Shown here: positions 6,819-14,587 of the stretch, piece after piece
How the letters are laid out: every line of letters starts with the position of its first letter
Position numbering within the stretch: the first letter of the stretch is position 1
Assembly (NCBI GenBank): GCA_016283985.1
Contig: JAEENZ010000271.1
Coordinates: forward strand, 1-16,032
Origin: Bacteroidales bacterium
GTDB lineage: Bacteria > Bacteroidota > Bacteroidia > Bacteroidales > UBA932
Length of the DNA: 16,032 nt
Direction: 5' to 3'
Program-made: the position numbers and the translations under genes
Notes under the pieces: model-generated
Told to the model about the DNA's origin: nothing
The model's database searches: none
What the model saw: the letters and a program-made list of their open reading frames with translations, nothing else

Positions 6819-7733
6819 TTATCTGCGATACTCGCTCGGGGTTTGGCCGGTATGCGCCTTGAAGAATTTATAAAAAACCGATGAACTCGGGAAATTCAGT
6901 TTGAAGACTATTTCTTTTATTGGCATGTCGGAGTATTTGAGCATGTTTTTGGCCTCGAGGATAACGAATGAGTCTATCCATTCCGGGCCGGATTTCCCAC
7001 TGGCCGTCCTGATGATCTTGGAAAGATATTTTGGTGTCAGACAAAGTTTTTCGGCATAAAAGGCCATTCCGCGTTCCTTGTCGTGATACTCCGAAACAAG
7101 TGTGAGGAACTGCTCCAGGACAAGCTTGGACCTGACACCCTGTCCCGTGCCAGGCTTAGGACGCTCGGCGTTCAGGAGTTTGTCCTGCCAGATGGACCCT
7201 GCATAGTAAAGGCAGGAGGAGATGATTCCGCGCAGCACCTGTTTCAGGTCATTGTGACCGTTCTTTACGAGTTCATTTATAAGATCGAAATACCTCGCGA
7301 AGATAGCCCTCTCGCCCTGCTGCATCTCGAAGCAAGGATTGTCCAGCACTGCGATGCTCTCATTGAACATGCGGACATAGTCCATCCTGGAACTGGAAAG
7401 AAAGTCGCTCGAAGCGGCTACAACCACGAAATGCAGCTTCTTTATCTGCTCTTCTTCTATGCTGTAGATTCTTCCGATATTGCCTGGAACATTGATTATC
7501 ACTGAGTTCTCCTTGATTTTGTAGCTCTTGAGGTTAATTTCTGCCTGAAGTTCTCCCTCGAGGCAGAATACGGCCATGTAGCCGTCCAGGCGGCAGGGGT
7601 AATTGAGGATTTGGGGCATATCGCCGTAGCGGACCTCGGAGAGGAAGAAGTCGTCTGACAAATTGTCGCCGACCGACATCGGGAAGAATTTCCTCAGGTC
7701 GTGCAGGCTTATGACGTGCAGGTTATTGTCCAT
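6819..7733 (-). CDS. AraC-family transcriptional regulator
   Basis: A 304-residue regulator. The N-terminal part (about 1-180) is a cupin-like sensing region with strands such as GYMAVFCLEGELQAEINLKSYKIKENSVIINVPG (51-84). The C-terminal 100 residues form the double helix-turn-helix DNA-binding domain: first HTH about 222-245 (MAFYAEKLCLTPKYLSKIIR, with a GP-EWI linker), second about 272-296, ending in the family signature FPSSSVFYKFFKAHTGQTPSEYRR. ATG 7733 is the natural start; an ATG at 7740 is out of frame and closes after five codons. The gene is divergent from the TolC operon and reads toward MATE-patB 18 bp downstream, so it could control both directions. The effector is not identifiable. 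A perfect TACCTTTG box lies 22 bp ahead of the start. Confidence 0.92.
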   Translation of the reverse strand: MDNNLHVISLHDLRKFFPMSVGDNLSDDFFLSEVRYGDMPQILNYPCRLDGYMAVFCLEGELQAEINLKSYKIKENSVIINVPGNIGRIYSIEEEQIKKLHFVVVAASSDFLSSSRMDYVRMFNESIAVLDNPCFEMQQGERAIFARYFDLINELVKNGHNDLKQVLRGIISSCLYYAGSIWQDKLLNAERPKPGTGQGVRSKLVLEQFLTLVSEYHDKERGMAFYAEKLCLTPKYLSKIIRTASGKSGPEWIDSFVILEAKNMLKYSDMPIKEIVFKLNFPSSSVFYKFFKAHTGQTPSEYRR

Positions 7734-7754
7734 AAAACATTTCCTTTTTGTTCA

Positions 7755-7789
7755 CAAAGGTAGTCAAAAATTGTATAAAAGTAGACAAA
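7755..7789 (-). promoter_or_regulatory. Promoter of the AraC-family regulator gene
   Basis: On the minus strand TACCTTTG (7762-7755) fits TAnnTTTG, and a TTTG at 7789-7786 lies 23 nt upstream as a -33 element. Spacing is somewhat longer than the usual 19 or so. Both elements overlap the direct repeats described separately, which would suit autoregulation. Confidence 0.55.
7760..7789. promoter_or_regulatory. Direct-repeat pair with 21-bp phasing, candidate AraC-type operator
   Basis: GTAGTCAAA (7760-7768) and GTAGACAAA (7781-7789) match at 8 of 9 bases with start points exactly 21 bp apart, two turns of B-DNA. AraC-family proteins bind such half-site direct repeats. The repeats cover the -7 and -33 elements of the regulator's own promoter. 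Repeat and spacing are seen; binding is inferred. Confidence 0.4.
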
Positions 7790-7793
7790 TTCG

Positions 7794-7803
7794 ACCAATT
7801 GGT
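7794..7803. promoter_or_regulatory. Perfect 10-bp palindrome in the divergent spacer
   Basis: ACCAATTGGT is self-complementary and lies between the two divergent promoters. A 10-bp palindrome can arise by chance in an AT-rich spacer; it could also be a site for a dimeric regulator. Confidence 0.2.
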
Positions 7804-7835
7804 AATAAATGTATGCCTTTTAATTATCAGAAGGA

Positions 7836-7866
7836 TGCATAAAGGGCAAGCGGTTTGCATCTTTGG
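7836..7866 (+). promoter_or_regulatory. Second direct-repeat pair with 20-bp phasing upstream of the TolC operon
   Basis: TGCAT-N4-GG occurs at 7836-7846 and again at 7856-7866, 20 bp apart. The second copy overlaps the candidate -7 box of the efflux operon. This placement fits an activator or repressor site used by the neighbouring AraC-type protein. The match is short, so chance is possible. Confidence 0.3.
7858..7865 (+). promoter_or_regulatory. Weak -7 box for the TolC-HlyD-ABC operon
   Basis: CATCTTTG differs from TAnnTTTG in its first base. It lies 25 bp before the TolC ATG. A sub-consensus box is what one would expect of a promoter that needs an activator, but this is inference. Confidence 0.35.
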
Positions 7867-7890
7867 ATATGTGAAAACGAAAATAGTGAA

Positions 7891-9432
7891 ATGAAAAGAC
7901 TGATGTGTGTTGCCGGCATGGTGCTGGCATTGATTGGAATCCCTGCAGATGCAGAGGATGGCATCCTTACCCTGGATGCCTGCCGTCAGATGGCAATAAC
8001 GAAGAACAAGACCCTGGATCAGCAGCGGGCAAAAGTGGAGATGGCGGGATACGACCGCAAGATAGCCGCGGCGAACTTCTTCCCGAAGGTCACGGCGACC
8101 GGGCTGTACCAGCACACCGGAGGCGAGTTCTCCCTGGTGGATGAAGAAAAGATTCCCGATATCAAAGGAGAATCCGCGCAGCTCCAGACTGCCTACAATA
8201 CGCGAGTAGACGACCTTATGGCCCTCATAAGCGCTCATCCCGTGATGGGCGCGTTCGTCCAGAGCGATCCCAAAGCAAAGGAAATAGTGGACCGCCTGAC
8301 CGCCGCTGAAGCCAATTCGGCCATTGCAGGAGTGGGCGAGAGAGTTGATGCGGCCATCGACGAGGCCATCCATCCGGACCTGTCCGACATCTACGTGGGC
8401 GTCATCAGCGTGCAGCAGCCCTTGTTCGTAGGCGGAAAGATAATCGCATCCAACAGGATGGCTAAATATGCCGAGGACCTGGCCCGCTACGAATACGACG
8501 GCAATTACGATGAGATACTGATAAACGTAGACCAGGCCTACTGGCAGGTGGTCTCCGTGGCCAACAAGAAAAAGCTCGCCGAAAGCTACTCCGAACTTCT
8601 CCATAAGATGAAGGGCAATGTTGAAATCGCCGTCAGGGAAGGAGTTGCCACCGAGGCGGATGCACTTACGGTCAAGGTGCGCTCGAATGAGGCCGACATG
8701 GCGTTGACCAAGGCAACGAACGGCCTCGTGCTCGCCAGGATGCTGCTTTGCAAGCAGATAGGTATTCCTCTGGATTCCAGCTTTACGCTTGCCGACGAAG
8801 CCCTCGAGGTGGTGCCGCTGCCGGAAGAAGAGCAGTTCAAGACTATGGAGGATATATGGGCGTCCCGTTCGGAAACGAAGCGGCTCGACCTGGCGCGCAA
8901 GATCTACCACGAAAAGACCAACATCGCCCGTGCCGATATGCTTCCCACAGTCGCCCTGACGGCCAACTACCTGATAAGCAATCCCAACATGAATCACGGC
9001 TTCCGCAATGATTTCGGCCAGAACTGGGCCGCGGGAGTCATGGTAAGCGTGCCCATCTTCCATGGCACGGAGGCTCTCCAGAAGACGCGCAAGGCCAAGG
9101 CCGAAGAGCGCATCTACCAGAACAGGTACGATGATGCCTGTGAGATGATAGAGATGCAGGTCACCCAGCTACGCCAGCAGCGGAAAGAGGCATACGACCG
9201 CGTGGAGATGGCTCAGAACGACCTTGCCAGTGCAGATGAGAACCTCCGCATCGCCATGGCGGGCTACGAGGCCGGAGTGGTGGACGTGAATACGACTCTG
9301 GGTGCACAGACGGCATGGCTGAAGGCTCACAGCGAATGCATAGATGCCGGCATCGAACTCCAACTCAACAGCTCCAGGCTGAAAGCAGCCCTCGGAAACT
9401 ACACATCGGATATTGAAATAAAAGAAAAATAG
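7891..9432 (+). CDS. TolC-family outer-membrane efflux channel
   Basis: A 513-residue TolC-like protein. A signal peptide (MKRLMCVAGMVLALIGIPADA) precedes LTLDACRQMAITKNKTLDQQRAKVEMAGYDRKIAAANFFPKV, the usual first helix pair of an OEP repeat. The second half repeats the pattern with YHEKTNIARADMLPTVALTANY and ends with the long helices EEAYDRVEMAQNDLASADENLRIAMAGYEAGVVDVNTTL-type sequence typical of the family. It is somewhat long because of an insert near residues 85-165. It should form the trimeric outer-membrane duct for the HlyD/ABC-2 machinery encoded after it. An in-frame TTG at 7855 lies inside the promoter region; ATG 7891 gives a clean signal peptide. The HlyD gene starts 2 bp after the stop. 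Confidence 0.9.
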   Translation: MKRLMCVAGMVLALIGIPADAEDGILTLDACRQMAITKNKTLDQQRAKVEMAGYDRKIAAANFFPKVTATGLYQHTGGEFSLVDEEKIPDIKGESAQLQTAYNTRVDDLMALISAHPVMGAFVQSDPKAKEIVDRLTAAEANSAIAGVGERVDAAIDEAIHPDLSDIYVGVISVQQPLFVGGKIIASNRMAKYAEDLARYEYDGNYDEILINVDQAYWQVVSVANKKKLAESYSELLHKMKGNVEIAVREGVATEADALTVKVRSNEADMALTKATNGLVLARMLLCKQIGIPLDSSFTLADEALEVVPLPEEEQFKTMEDIWASRSETKRLDLARKIYHEKTNIARADMLPTVALTANYLISNPNMNHGFRNDFGQNWAAGVMVSVPIFHGTEALQKTRKAKAEERIYQNRYDDACEMIEMQVTQLRQQRKEAYDRVEMAQNDLASADENLRIAMAGYEAGVVDVNTTLGAQTAWLKAHSECIDAGIELQLNSSRLKAALGNYTSDIEIKEK

Positions 9433-9434
9433 AT

Positions 9435-10421
9435 ATGGAACAGAAGAAGAATTACAATCTTGTAATAGGAATCAGCGCACTGGTAATAATAGTCCTGATC
9501 ATTACATTCGTAGGGTATCTTGTCAGCAAACCGCGTCCGCAGGTTATTCAGGGAGAGGCAGAAGCTACCGAATACAGGATTTCCTGCATGGTGCCCGGCC
9601 ATGTGACGGAACTGTACTACAGGGAAGGGCAGGAGGTGCACAAGGGCGACACTGTCGCATTCATCGACTCGCCCCAGGTGCGTGCCAAGCTCGCCCAGGC
9701 GGAAGCCGCCCGCAGCGCTGCGCAGGCGCAGAGCACGAAGGCAAAGAACGGTGCCCAGCGCGAGCAGATAGCAGGCGCATACCAGCTCTGGCAGCAGGCC
9801 AGGGTTCAGGAAGATATCATGAAGAAATCCTTCGACCGTGTGAAGAAACTCTATGAACAGAAGGTTGTCCCGGCACAGAAATACGATGAGACCAAGGCAA
9901 AGTATGATGCCGCTGTCGCCCAGGAGCGTGCTGCAAAGAGCCAGTACGATATGGCTGTGCGTGGAGCACGTGCAGAAGACAAGGCCGCCGCGGAAGCACT
10001 TGTGCATCAGGCGGATGGAGCCATCCAGGAAGTGAATTCCTATCTCAAGGAACTCTATCTGATTTCTCCTGCCGACGGCATAGTCTCAAGCGTCTATCCC
10101 AAACAGGGAGAACTGGTGGGGCAGGGTAGTCCGGTGATGAGCGTGACAGATCTTTCCGATATATGGTTTACTTTCAACATCCGCGAAGACCAGCTGCACA
10201 GCATGAACGTGGGCGATGAACTGACCGTCAGCATCCCTGCACTCGACGGTGCAACCATCAGGGCTACAGTTAATTACATGGCCGTGCGTGAAAGCTACGC
10301 CACATGGAAGGCTACCAAGGAAAGCGATCTGTATGATGCCAAGACCTTCGAGGTGCGAGCCGTTCCGGCGGAAACGCTGAAAGGACTACGCCCCGGAATG
10401 ACGGCAATAGTAATCGAGTAA
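9435..10421 (+). CDS. HlyD-family periplasmic adaptor (membrane fusion protein)
   Basis: A 328-residue adaptor with one N-terminal membrane anchor (about 9-30) and no cleavage site. The barrel-sandwich halves flank a helical hairpin: YRISCMVPGHVTELYYREGQEVHKGD (about 47-72) on one side and LISPADGIVSSVYPKQGELVGQG (about 210-232) on the other, with an Ala/Gln/Lys-rich coiled coil between them (about 76-200). A beta-barrel part (WFTFNIREDQLHSMNVGD) follows. It should bridge the ABC-2 permeases in the inner membrane to the TolC-type channel, much like YbhG or EmrA. It sits 2 bp after the TolC gene and 1 bp before the first permease gene. Confidence 0.92.
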   Translation: MEQKKNYNLVIGISALVIIVLIITFVGYLVSKPRPQVIQGEAEATEYRISCMVPGHVTELYYREGQEVHKGDTVAFIDSPQVRAKLAQAEAARSAAQAQSTKAKNGAQREQIAGAYQLWQQARVQEDIMKKSFDRVKKLYEQKVVPAQKYDETKAKYDAAVAQERAAKSQYDMAVRGARAEDKAAAEALVHQADGAIQEVNSYLKELYLISPADGIVSSVYPKQGELVGQGSPVMSVTDLSDIWFTFNIREDQLHSMNVGDELTVSIPALDGATIRATVNYMAVRESYATWKATKESDLYDAKTFEVRAVPAETLKGLRPGMTAIVIE

Positions 10422-10422
10422 A

Positions 10423-11592
10423 ATGACTTTCATTCAGAAAATACGCACAGTAATCCGCCGCGAGCTCCGCATCTGGGCCCGCAGGCCCATCTACATCATA
10501 GGCACCGTGGCCGTGATGGCTTTCTGTACGGTGTTCTACCTGACCTTCCTGGGGCAGGGGGTGCCGTCGGATGTACCTATTGCGGTGGTGGACCTGGATC
10601 GCAGCTCCACTTCCAGGAACTTCTGCCAGCAGCTGGACGCTACCCAGCTGGGAAAGGTTGTCTATTACGACGATTTCTCCTCTGCCAGGGCGGATCTCCA
10701 GGGTGGCAGGGTGACCTCCGTCTGTCTCATCCCGGAAGGGTTCAACCGCGATATCCAGGCTCAGCGTCAGCCGCATTTCAGCTTCTATATCAATGGCTTG
10801 TACTTTCTGGGAGGTTCCCTGGCATGGAAGGATCTTCTTACGATGATCAACCTGACTTCGGGTGCCGTACAGCGTGAGGTCCTCCGCATGAAGGGAGTGA
10901 ACGAGAGCGAGATAATGGGTCTTCTGCGTCCGGTGGATGTGGACGTGCACCAGATAGGGAACGCTACCATGAATTACGGGGCATACCTTGCTAACATGAT
11001 GATTCCCGGCATGCTTCAGATGGTGGTGGTCATCGTGTTCATATATTCACTTGGAACAGAACTTAAATATGGCACCGGGCGGCATCTGCTGCAGGTTACG
11101 GAGGGTGATATTTACTCGGCCATGATGGGCAAGACCATCCTCTATACCATCCTGTTTACTGCTATAGGCTGGAGCCTGGAGGTTATCCTCTACAAATGGA
11201 TGCATTTCCCGCTGGAAGGGAGCCTGCTGAACATGCTGCTGGCGTGCCTGCTGCTGGTGGTGGCCTCCGAGTCGGTGGCGGTGCTCATAATCGGCTGCGT
11301 GCCGGTCTGCCGCTTCGCGCTCAGCATTGGGGCGCTTTACAGTGTGCTGGGGCTGTCCCTGACTGGTTTCACCCTCCCCGTGGAGGTGATGCCTTCAGCC
11401 CTGCAGGGGCTCACGATGATGTATCCATTACGCTATTACTACGAAATATATGTGCAGACCGGCATATTCGGCAATCCTTTCGGGGACTGGTACTTGTATG
11501 TGCTGGCGATGCTCTTGTTCTGCTTCCTGCCGTTCTTTGTGATGCGCAGGCTGAAGAATGCCTATTGGAATTTGGATTATGAAAGGAATTAG
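10423..11592 (+). CDS. ABC-2 type transporter permease, first of two
   Basis: A 389-residue ABC-2 membrane protein (YhhJ/YbhS-like). One N-terminal transmembrane helix (about 22-44, IYIIGTVAVMAFCTVFYLTF) is followed by a periplasmic domain (about 45-185) with DVPIAVVDLDRSSTSRNF, then about five transmembrane helices at 190-380. The family motif region YPLRYYYEIYVQTGIFG is near the end. It would form one half of the membrane channel with the next gene product. No nucleotide-binding subunit is encoded in this operon, so the energy source must come from elsewhere. It begins 1 bp after HlyD and overlaps the next gene by 14 bp. Confidence 0.9.
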   Translation: MTFIQKIRTVIRRELRIWARRPIYIIGTVAVMAFCTVFYLTFLGQGVPSDVPIAVVDLDRSSTSRNFCQQLDATQLGKVVYYDDFSSARADLQGGRVTSVCLIPEGFNRDIQAQRQPHFSFYINGLYFLGGSLAWKDLLTMINLTSGAVQREVLRMKGVNESEIMGLLRPVDVDVHQIGNATMNYGAYLANMMIPGMLQMVVVIVFIYSLGTELKYGTGRHLLQVTEGDIYSAMMGKTILYTILFTAIGWSLEVILYKWMHFPLEGSLLNMLLACLLLVVASESVAVLIIGCVPVCRFALSIGALYSVLGLSLTGFTLPVEVMPSALQGLTMMYPLRYYYEIYVQTGIFGNPFGDWYLYVLAMLLFCFLPFFVMRRLKNAYWNLDYERN

Positions 11593-12781
11593 AGACGCGC
11601 TGGACATATTCAACCTGGAGTTGAGGAACATCCTGCACGATGGCGGGGTGATGATCATCTTCATAGCCGCAGGCTTCCTCTATCCCATATTGTATAATTA
11701 CGTCTACAAGAACGGCATTCTGGAGGATTCCCCGGTTGCTGTGGTAGACAACGCCGACTGCAGCGATTCCCGCCGGATGATACGGGAGATGGACGCCACG
11801 CGCGAGATAGACATCGCATATGAGTGCGTGTCGATGGAGGAGGCGAAGGAACTGCTCCGGACCCGCAATGTGAACGGCATTATTTACTTCCCGGGAGATT
11901 TCGGGCAGAGGCTGGCGTATCGTGAGACCGCCACATTCAGCATCTATGCCGACATGAGCAGCTTCCTATACTACAAAAATGTGCTGATGGGATCCAATTT
12001 CGTGATGCTGCACGAGGTGAATAACATAAAGCTGGAGCGCTTCCGCGCCGATGGCCTTACCGATGCCCAGGCAGACCAGTCGGTGAATACCGTGCTGTAT
12101 GACGATATCAATCCCTACAACAGGGCCTTCTCCTACAGCATCTTCCTGATATCGGCAATACTGATGCTGATCGTTCAGCAGGTGATGTTCTACGGGATGA
12201 GCATGAGCGTGGGAACGATGAGGGAGGAAAACCGCAGCTTCGCAACCCTGCCGGATCACCTGAAAGGCCGCGGGGTAGGGCGCGTAGTGCTCGGAAGGGG
12301 CGCAGTCTACTGGCTGATATTCATGATAATAGGCATCTACGTTACCTGCATCGTTCCGGCCATGTTCCACTTCCCTCAAAGGGGCAGCTTCCAGGACATC
12401 CTCGTTCTTCTCGCCCTTTTCGTTACGGTATGCGTATTCTTCTGCATGAGCTGGAGTACACTGGTCACCAGACGCGAATCCGCATTCATACTCTTCCTTT
12501 TCATGAGCCCCGTCTGCGTGTTCCTGACCGGATTCAGCTGGCCTACCACCGCATTCCCTGAGTTCTGGAAGTACTTCTCCTACATCTTCCCGTCCACCTT
12601 CGGATGTCAGGCATTCATCAACCTGAACACGGCCGGAGCCAATCTGGAGATCGTTGCGCCGCAGCTGCGTGCGCTCTGCCTCCAGTGTGCCGTATACTTC
12701 GTGCTGGCCTGCGTCAGTGTGTATGTGGAAAACTTCGTCATCAAGCACAGGGACGAGATAAAGGAACGCCTCGGACGCTGA
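11579..12781 (+). CDS. ABC-2 type transporter permease, second of two
   Basis: A 400-residue ABC-2 permease with the same architecture as the preceding protein: an N-terminal helix (MIIFIAAGFLYPILYNYVY, about 25-43), a periplasmic domain with DSPVAVVDNADCSDSRRMIREMDATREI, then about five transmembrane helices ending before HRDEIKERLGR. The two proteins share the PVAVVD / PIAVVD segment, so they are paralogous and likely heterodimerise. An upstream in-frame ATG at 11558 is possible, but ATG 11579 (MKGIRDALDIF) gives the shorter overlap and a natural cytoplasmic N-terminus. It is the last gene of the efflux operon; grpE follows 91 bp later with its own promoter. No terminator with a T-tract is visible between them. 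Confidence 0.9.
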   Translation: MKGIRDALDIFNLELRNILHDGGVMIIFIAAGFLYPILYNYVYKNGILEDSPVAVVDNADCSDSRRMIREMDATREIDIAYECVSMEEAKELLRTRNVNGIIYFPGDFGQRLAYRETATFSIYADMSSFLYYKNVLMGSNFVMLHEVNNIKLERFRADGLTDAQADQSVNTVLYDDINPYNRAFSYSIFLISAILMLIVQQVMFYGMSMSVGTMREENRSFATLPDHLKGRGVGRVVLGRGAVYWLIFMIIGIYVTCIVPAMFHFPQRGSFQDILVLLALFVTVCVFFCMSWSTLVTRRESAFILFLFMSPVCVFLTGFSWPTTAFPEFWKYFSYIFPSTFGCQAFINLNTAGANLEIVAPQLRALCLQCAVYFVLACVSVYVENFVIKHRDEIKERLGR

Positions 12782-12819
12782 CATAATGTCAGCCATTTCG
12801 GCTTGGCAGAACTTTTGTG

Positions 12820-12827
12820 TATCTTTG
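12820..12827 (+). promoter_or_regulatory. -7 promoter box for grpE-dnaJ
   Basis: TATCTTTG matches TAnnTTTG exactly, 45 bp before the grpE ATG. A TTTC at 12796-12799 lies 20 nt upstream and may serve as a degenerate -33 element. No CIRCE element (TTAGCACTC-N9-GAGTGCTAA) is present, so HrcA control is not indicated. Confidence 0.65.
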
Positions 12828-12833
12828 TATGGC

Positions 12834-12857
12834 GACGGGCGGTTGGAATCGTCCGTC
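12834..12857 (+). promoter_or_regulatory. 5' UTR hairpin ahead of grpE
   Basis: GACGGGCG (12834-12841) can pair with CGTCCGTC (12850-12857) over 8 bp with one G-U pair and an 8-nt loop. It starts about where transcription from the TATCTTTG box should begin, so the mRNA would open with a stem-loop. It may protect the 5' end; it does not cover the start codon, so a simple RNA thermometer is unlikely. Confidence 0.4.
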
Positions 12858-12872
12858 CAATTGTGTGAAATT

Positions 12873-13379
12873 ATGGCAGAAAAGAATACAAAAGAAGCGA
12901 AAAAGCCCCAGAAGAAAGGCGAAGACCTGCAGAAAAAGATAGAAGAGCTCAACGGAAAGATTGCAAAGGAGCATGATGATTACCTGCGCCTGATGGCGGA
13001 ATTCGAGACTTTCCGCCGCCGCAGCGCCGAGGAGCGCCTCGCATTGGTTGGCTCGGCATCCGCCGACACCATCAAGGGCCTTCTTCCCGTGCTGGACGAC
13101 TGCGAGCGTGCGATGGAACTCCTCGCAAAGAGCTCCGACGAAGCTGCAAAAGAGGGCACAGCTCTCATCTACAATAAGTTAATGGACTACCTCAAGACCA
13201 AAGGCCTGGCCGTCATAGAAGCAAAAGGCACCAAGTTCGACGTGGACCTGCACGAGGCCGTCACCCAGTTCCCGGCTCCCACTCCGGAGCAGAAGGGCAT
13301 GGTTATAGACGTAGTGCAGACCGGATACACCCTGAACGGCAAGGTGCTGCGCTATGCGAAGGTGGTCGTAGGAGCATAA
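12873..13379 (+). CDS. grpE: GrpE, nucleotide exchange factor for DnaK
   Basis: A 168-residue GrpE. A Lys/Glu-rich N-terminus leads into the long coiled coil (about 17-50) with the family segment EFETFRRR (43-50), then LLPVLDDCERAMELL (70-84) of the four-helix bundle. The C-terminal beta-domain follows with KFDVDLHEAV and ends DVVQTGYTLNGKVLRYAKVVVG, the standard GrpE finish. It releases ADP from DnaK in the cytoplasm. The reading frame extends back to 12786, but that extension spans the promoter and hairpin, so ATG 12873 (MAEKN) is the start. dnaJ begins 3 bp after the stop. dnaK is not in the window. Confidence 0.96.
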   Translation: MAEKNTKEAKKPQKKGEDLQKKIEELNGKIAKEHDDYLRLMAEFETFRRRSAEERLALVGSASADTIKGLLPVLDDCERAMELLAKSSDEAAKEGTALIYNKLMDYLKTKGLAVIEAKGTKFDVDLHEAVTQFPAPTPEQKGMVIDVVQTGYTLNGKVLRYAKVVVGA

Positions 13380-13382
13380 ACT

Positions 13383-14567
13383 ATGGCAGACAAAAGAGAC
13401 TACTACGAGGTCCTGGGCATCCAGAAGGGTGCAAGCGAGGACGACATCAAGCAGGCTTACCGCAAGGCTGCCCTCAAGTGGCATCCGGACCGCTGGGTGA
13501 ACGGCACGGACGCTGAGAAGAAGACGGCCGAGGAGAAGTTCAAGGAAGCCTCCGAGGCCTACTCCGTGCTCTCCGATCCGCAGAAGCGTGCAAAGTACGA
13601 CCAGTTCGGGTTTGCGGGTGTGGACGGTGCCGCCGGCCCCGATTTCAGCCAGGGCTTCGGCAATCTGAACGACATTCTCGAGAACCTCTTCGGCGGCCGG
13701 TTCAGCTTCGGAGGAGGCGGATTCGATTTCGGAGGCTTCGGTTTCGGCGGCGGTTCGCAGCGCCAGGAAACGCGCACCATGCGCGGCCGGGACATCCGCA
13801 CACGCGTGAAACTCACTTTGGAAGAGATACTTAACGGCTGCGACAAGGAAGTCACCATCGAGCGCAACCGTCCCTGCCCCGACTGCGGCGGGCGCGGCAC
13901 ACGCAACGAATCGGACATCAAGACCTGCCCCACCTGTAAAGGCAGCGGCCAGGTAGGCCAGACGGTGAATTCTTTCTTCGGCCGCACTGTCACATACTCC
14001 ACCTGCCCCCAATGCAACGGCGAGGGCAAGATCGTAAGCAATCCCTGCCGCAGGTGCAACGGCACCGGCTTGGAGCGTAAGCGTGAGACCATCAGGGTGC
14101 ACATCCCCGCAGGCGTGGAGAACGGCATGCAGATAACCGTGCGCGGCGAGGGCCATGCTGCTCCCCGGGGTGGAGTGAACGGAGACCTGCTCCTGCTCAT
14201 CGAGGAACTGCCTCACTCCCAGTTCAAGAGGGAAGGGCAGAATCTTTTCTATACCCGCGTTATTTCCGTGACGGACGCCATTCTGGGCTGCGAGATTACC
14301 ATCCCATGCCTGGAAGGGCCATATAAGCTGAAACTGGATTCCGGCACGCAGTCGGGCACCGTGGAGCGCCTGCGCGGCAAGGGCCTGCCTTCGGTGAACG
14401 GATATGGCAGGGGAGACGTGTTCGTGAAGATACTGGTGTGGATTCCCCGCAAACTGCGCGGAGCCGACAAGGAAGCCGTGGAGCGGCTCGCAGAGTCGTC
14501 TGCCGTGAAACCGGACCCTTCCCGCGAGGACAAGAATCTGTTCGAAAAGGAAAGCCAATACTTTTAG
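13383..14567 (+). CDS. dnaJ: DnaJ, Hsp40 co-chaperone
   Basis: A 394-residue class A J-protein. The J domain (about 5-75) carries HPD at 34-36, the residues that trigger DnaK ATP hydrolysis. A short W-V-N-G-T insert follows the HPD. Next comes a Gly/Phe-rich linker (about 76-125, GGRFSFGGGGFDFGGFGFGGG). The zinc domain has all four CxxCxGxG repeats, with cysteines at 165/168, 182/185, 208/211 and 222/225. The substrate-binding domains run from about 230 to 370. All catalytic and metal ligands are present, so this is a complete housekeeping DnaJ. It is cotranscribed with grpE (3-bp gap). The next element downstream is the rplS promoter, 21 bp after the stop. Confidence 0.97.
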   Translation: MADKRDYYEVLGIQKGASEDDIKQAYRKAALKWHPDRWVNGTDAEKKTAEEKFKEASEAYSVLSDPQKRAKYDQFGFAGVDGAAGPDFSQGFGNLNDILENLFGGRFSFGGGGFDFGGFGFGGGSQRQETRTMRGRDIRTRVKLTLEEILNGCDKEVTIERNRPCPDCGGRGTRNESDIKTCPTCKGSGQVGQTVNSFFGRTVTYSTCPQCNGEGKIVSNPCRRCNGTGLERKRETIRVHIPAGVENGMQITVRGEGHAAPRGGVNGDLLLLIEELPHSQFKREGQNLFYTRVISVTDAILGCEITIPCLEGPYKLKLDSGTQSGTVERLRGKGLPSVNGYGRGDVFVKILVWIPRKLRGADKEAVERLAESSAVKPDPSREDKNLFEKESQYF

Positions 14568-14587
14568 TGCGAAATTCTGCAAATAAT

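Noticed and set aside
7723..9063. Long open frame of 446 codons on the minus strand, opposite the TolC gene
   Set aside because: It is a mirror of the real TolC coding sequence. Its His/Gly/Val-rich product has no family features, it overlaps the AraC-type gene's start, and the plus strand frame has a signal peptide and OEP motifs.
12786..12872. N-terminal extension of GrpE from ATG 12786
   Set aside because: The 29 extra codons span the TATCTTTG promoter box and the leader hairpin, and GrpE normally starts with a short charged region as from 12873.
11966..12952. Open frame of 328 codons on the minus strand across the second permease and grpE start
   Set aside because: It crosses a promoter and two real genes, and its product is rich in His, Glu and Tyr without membrane or domain pattern. 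It is a shadow frame.
13179..14582. Open frame of 467 codons on the minus strand, opposite dnaJ
   Set aside because: High GC and the regular codon pattern of dnaJ keep the opposite frame free of stops. The translation is Ala/Leu/Val-rich and low in complexity, while the plus strand has complete DnaJ domains.
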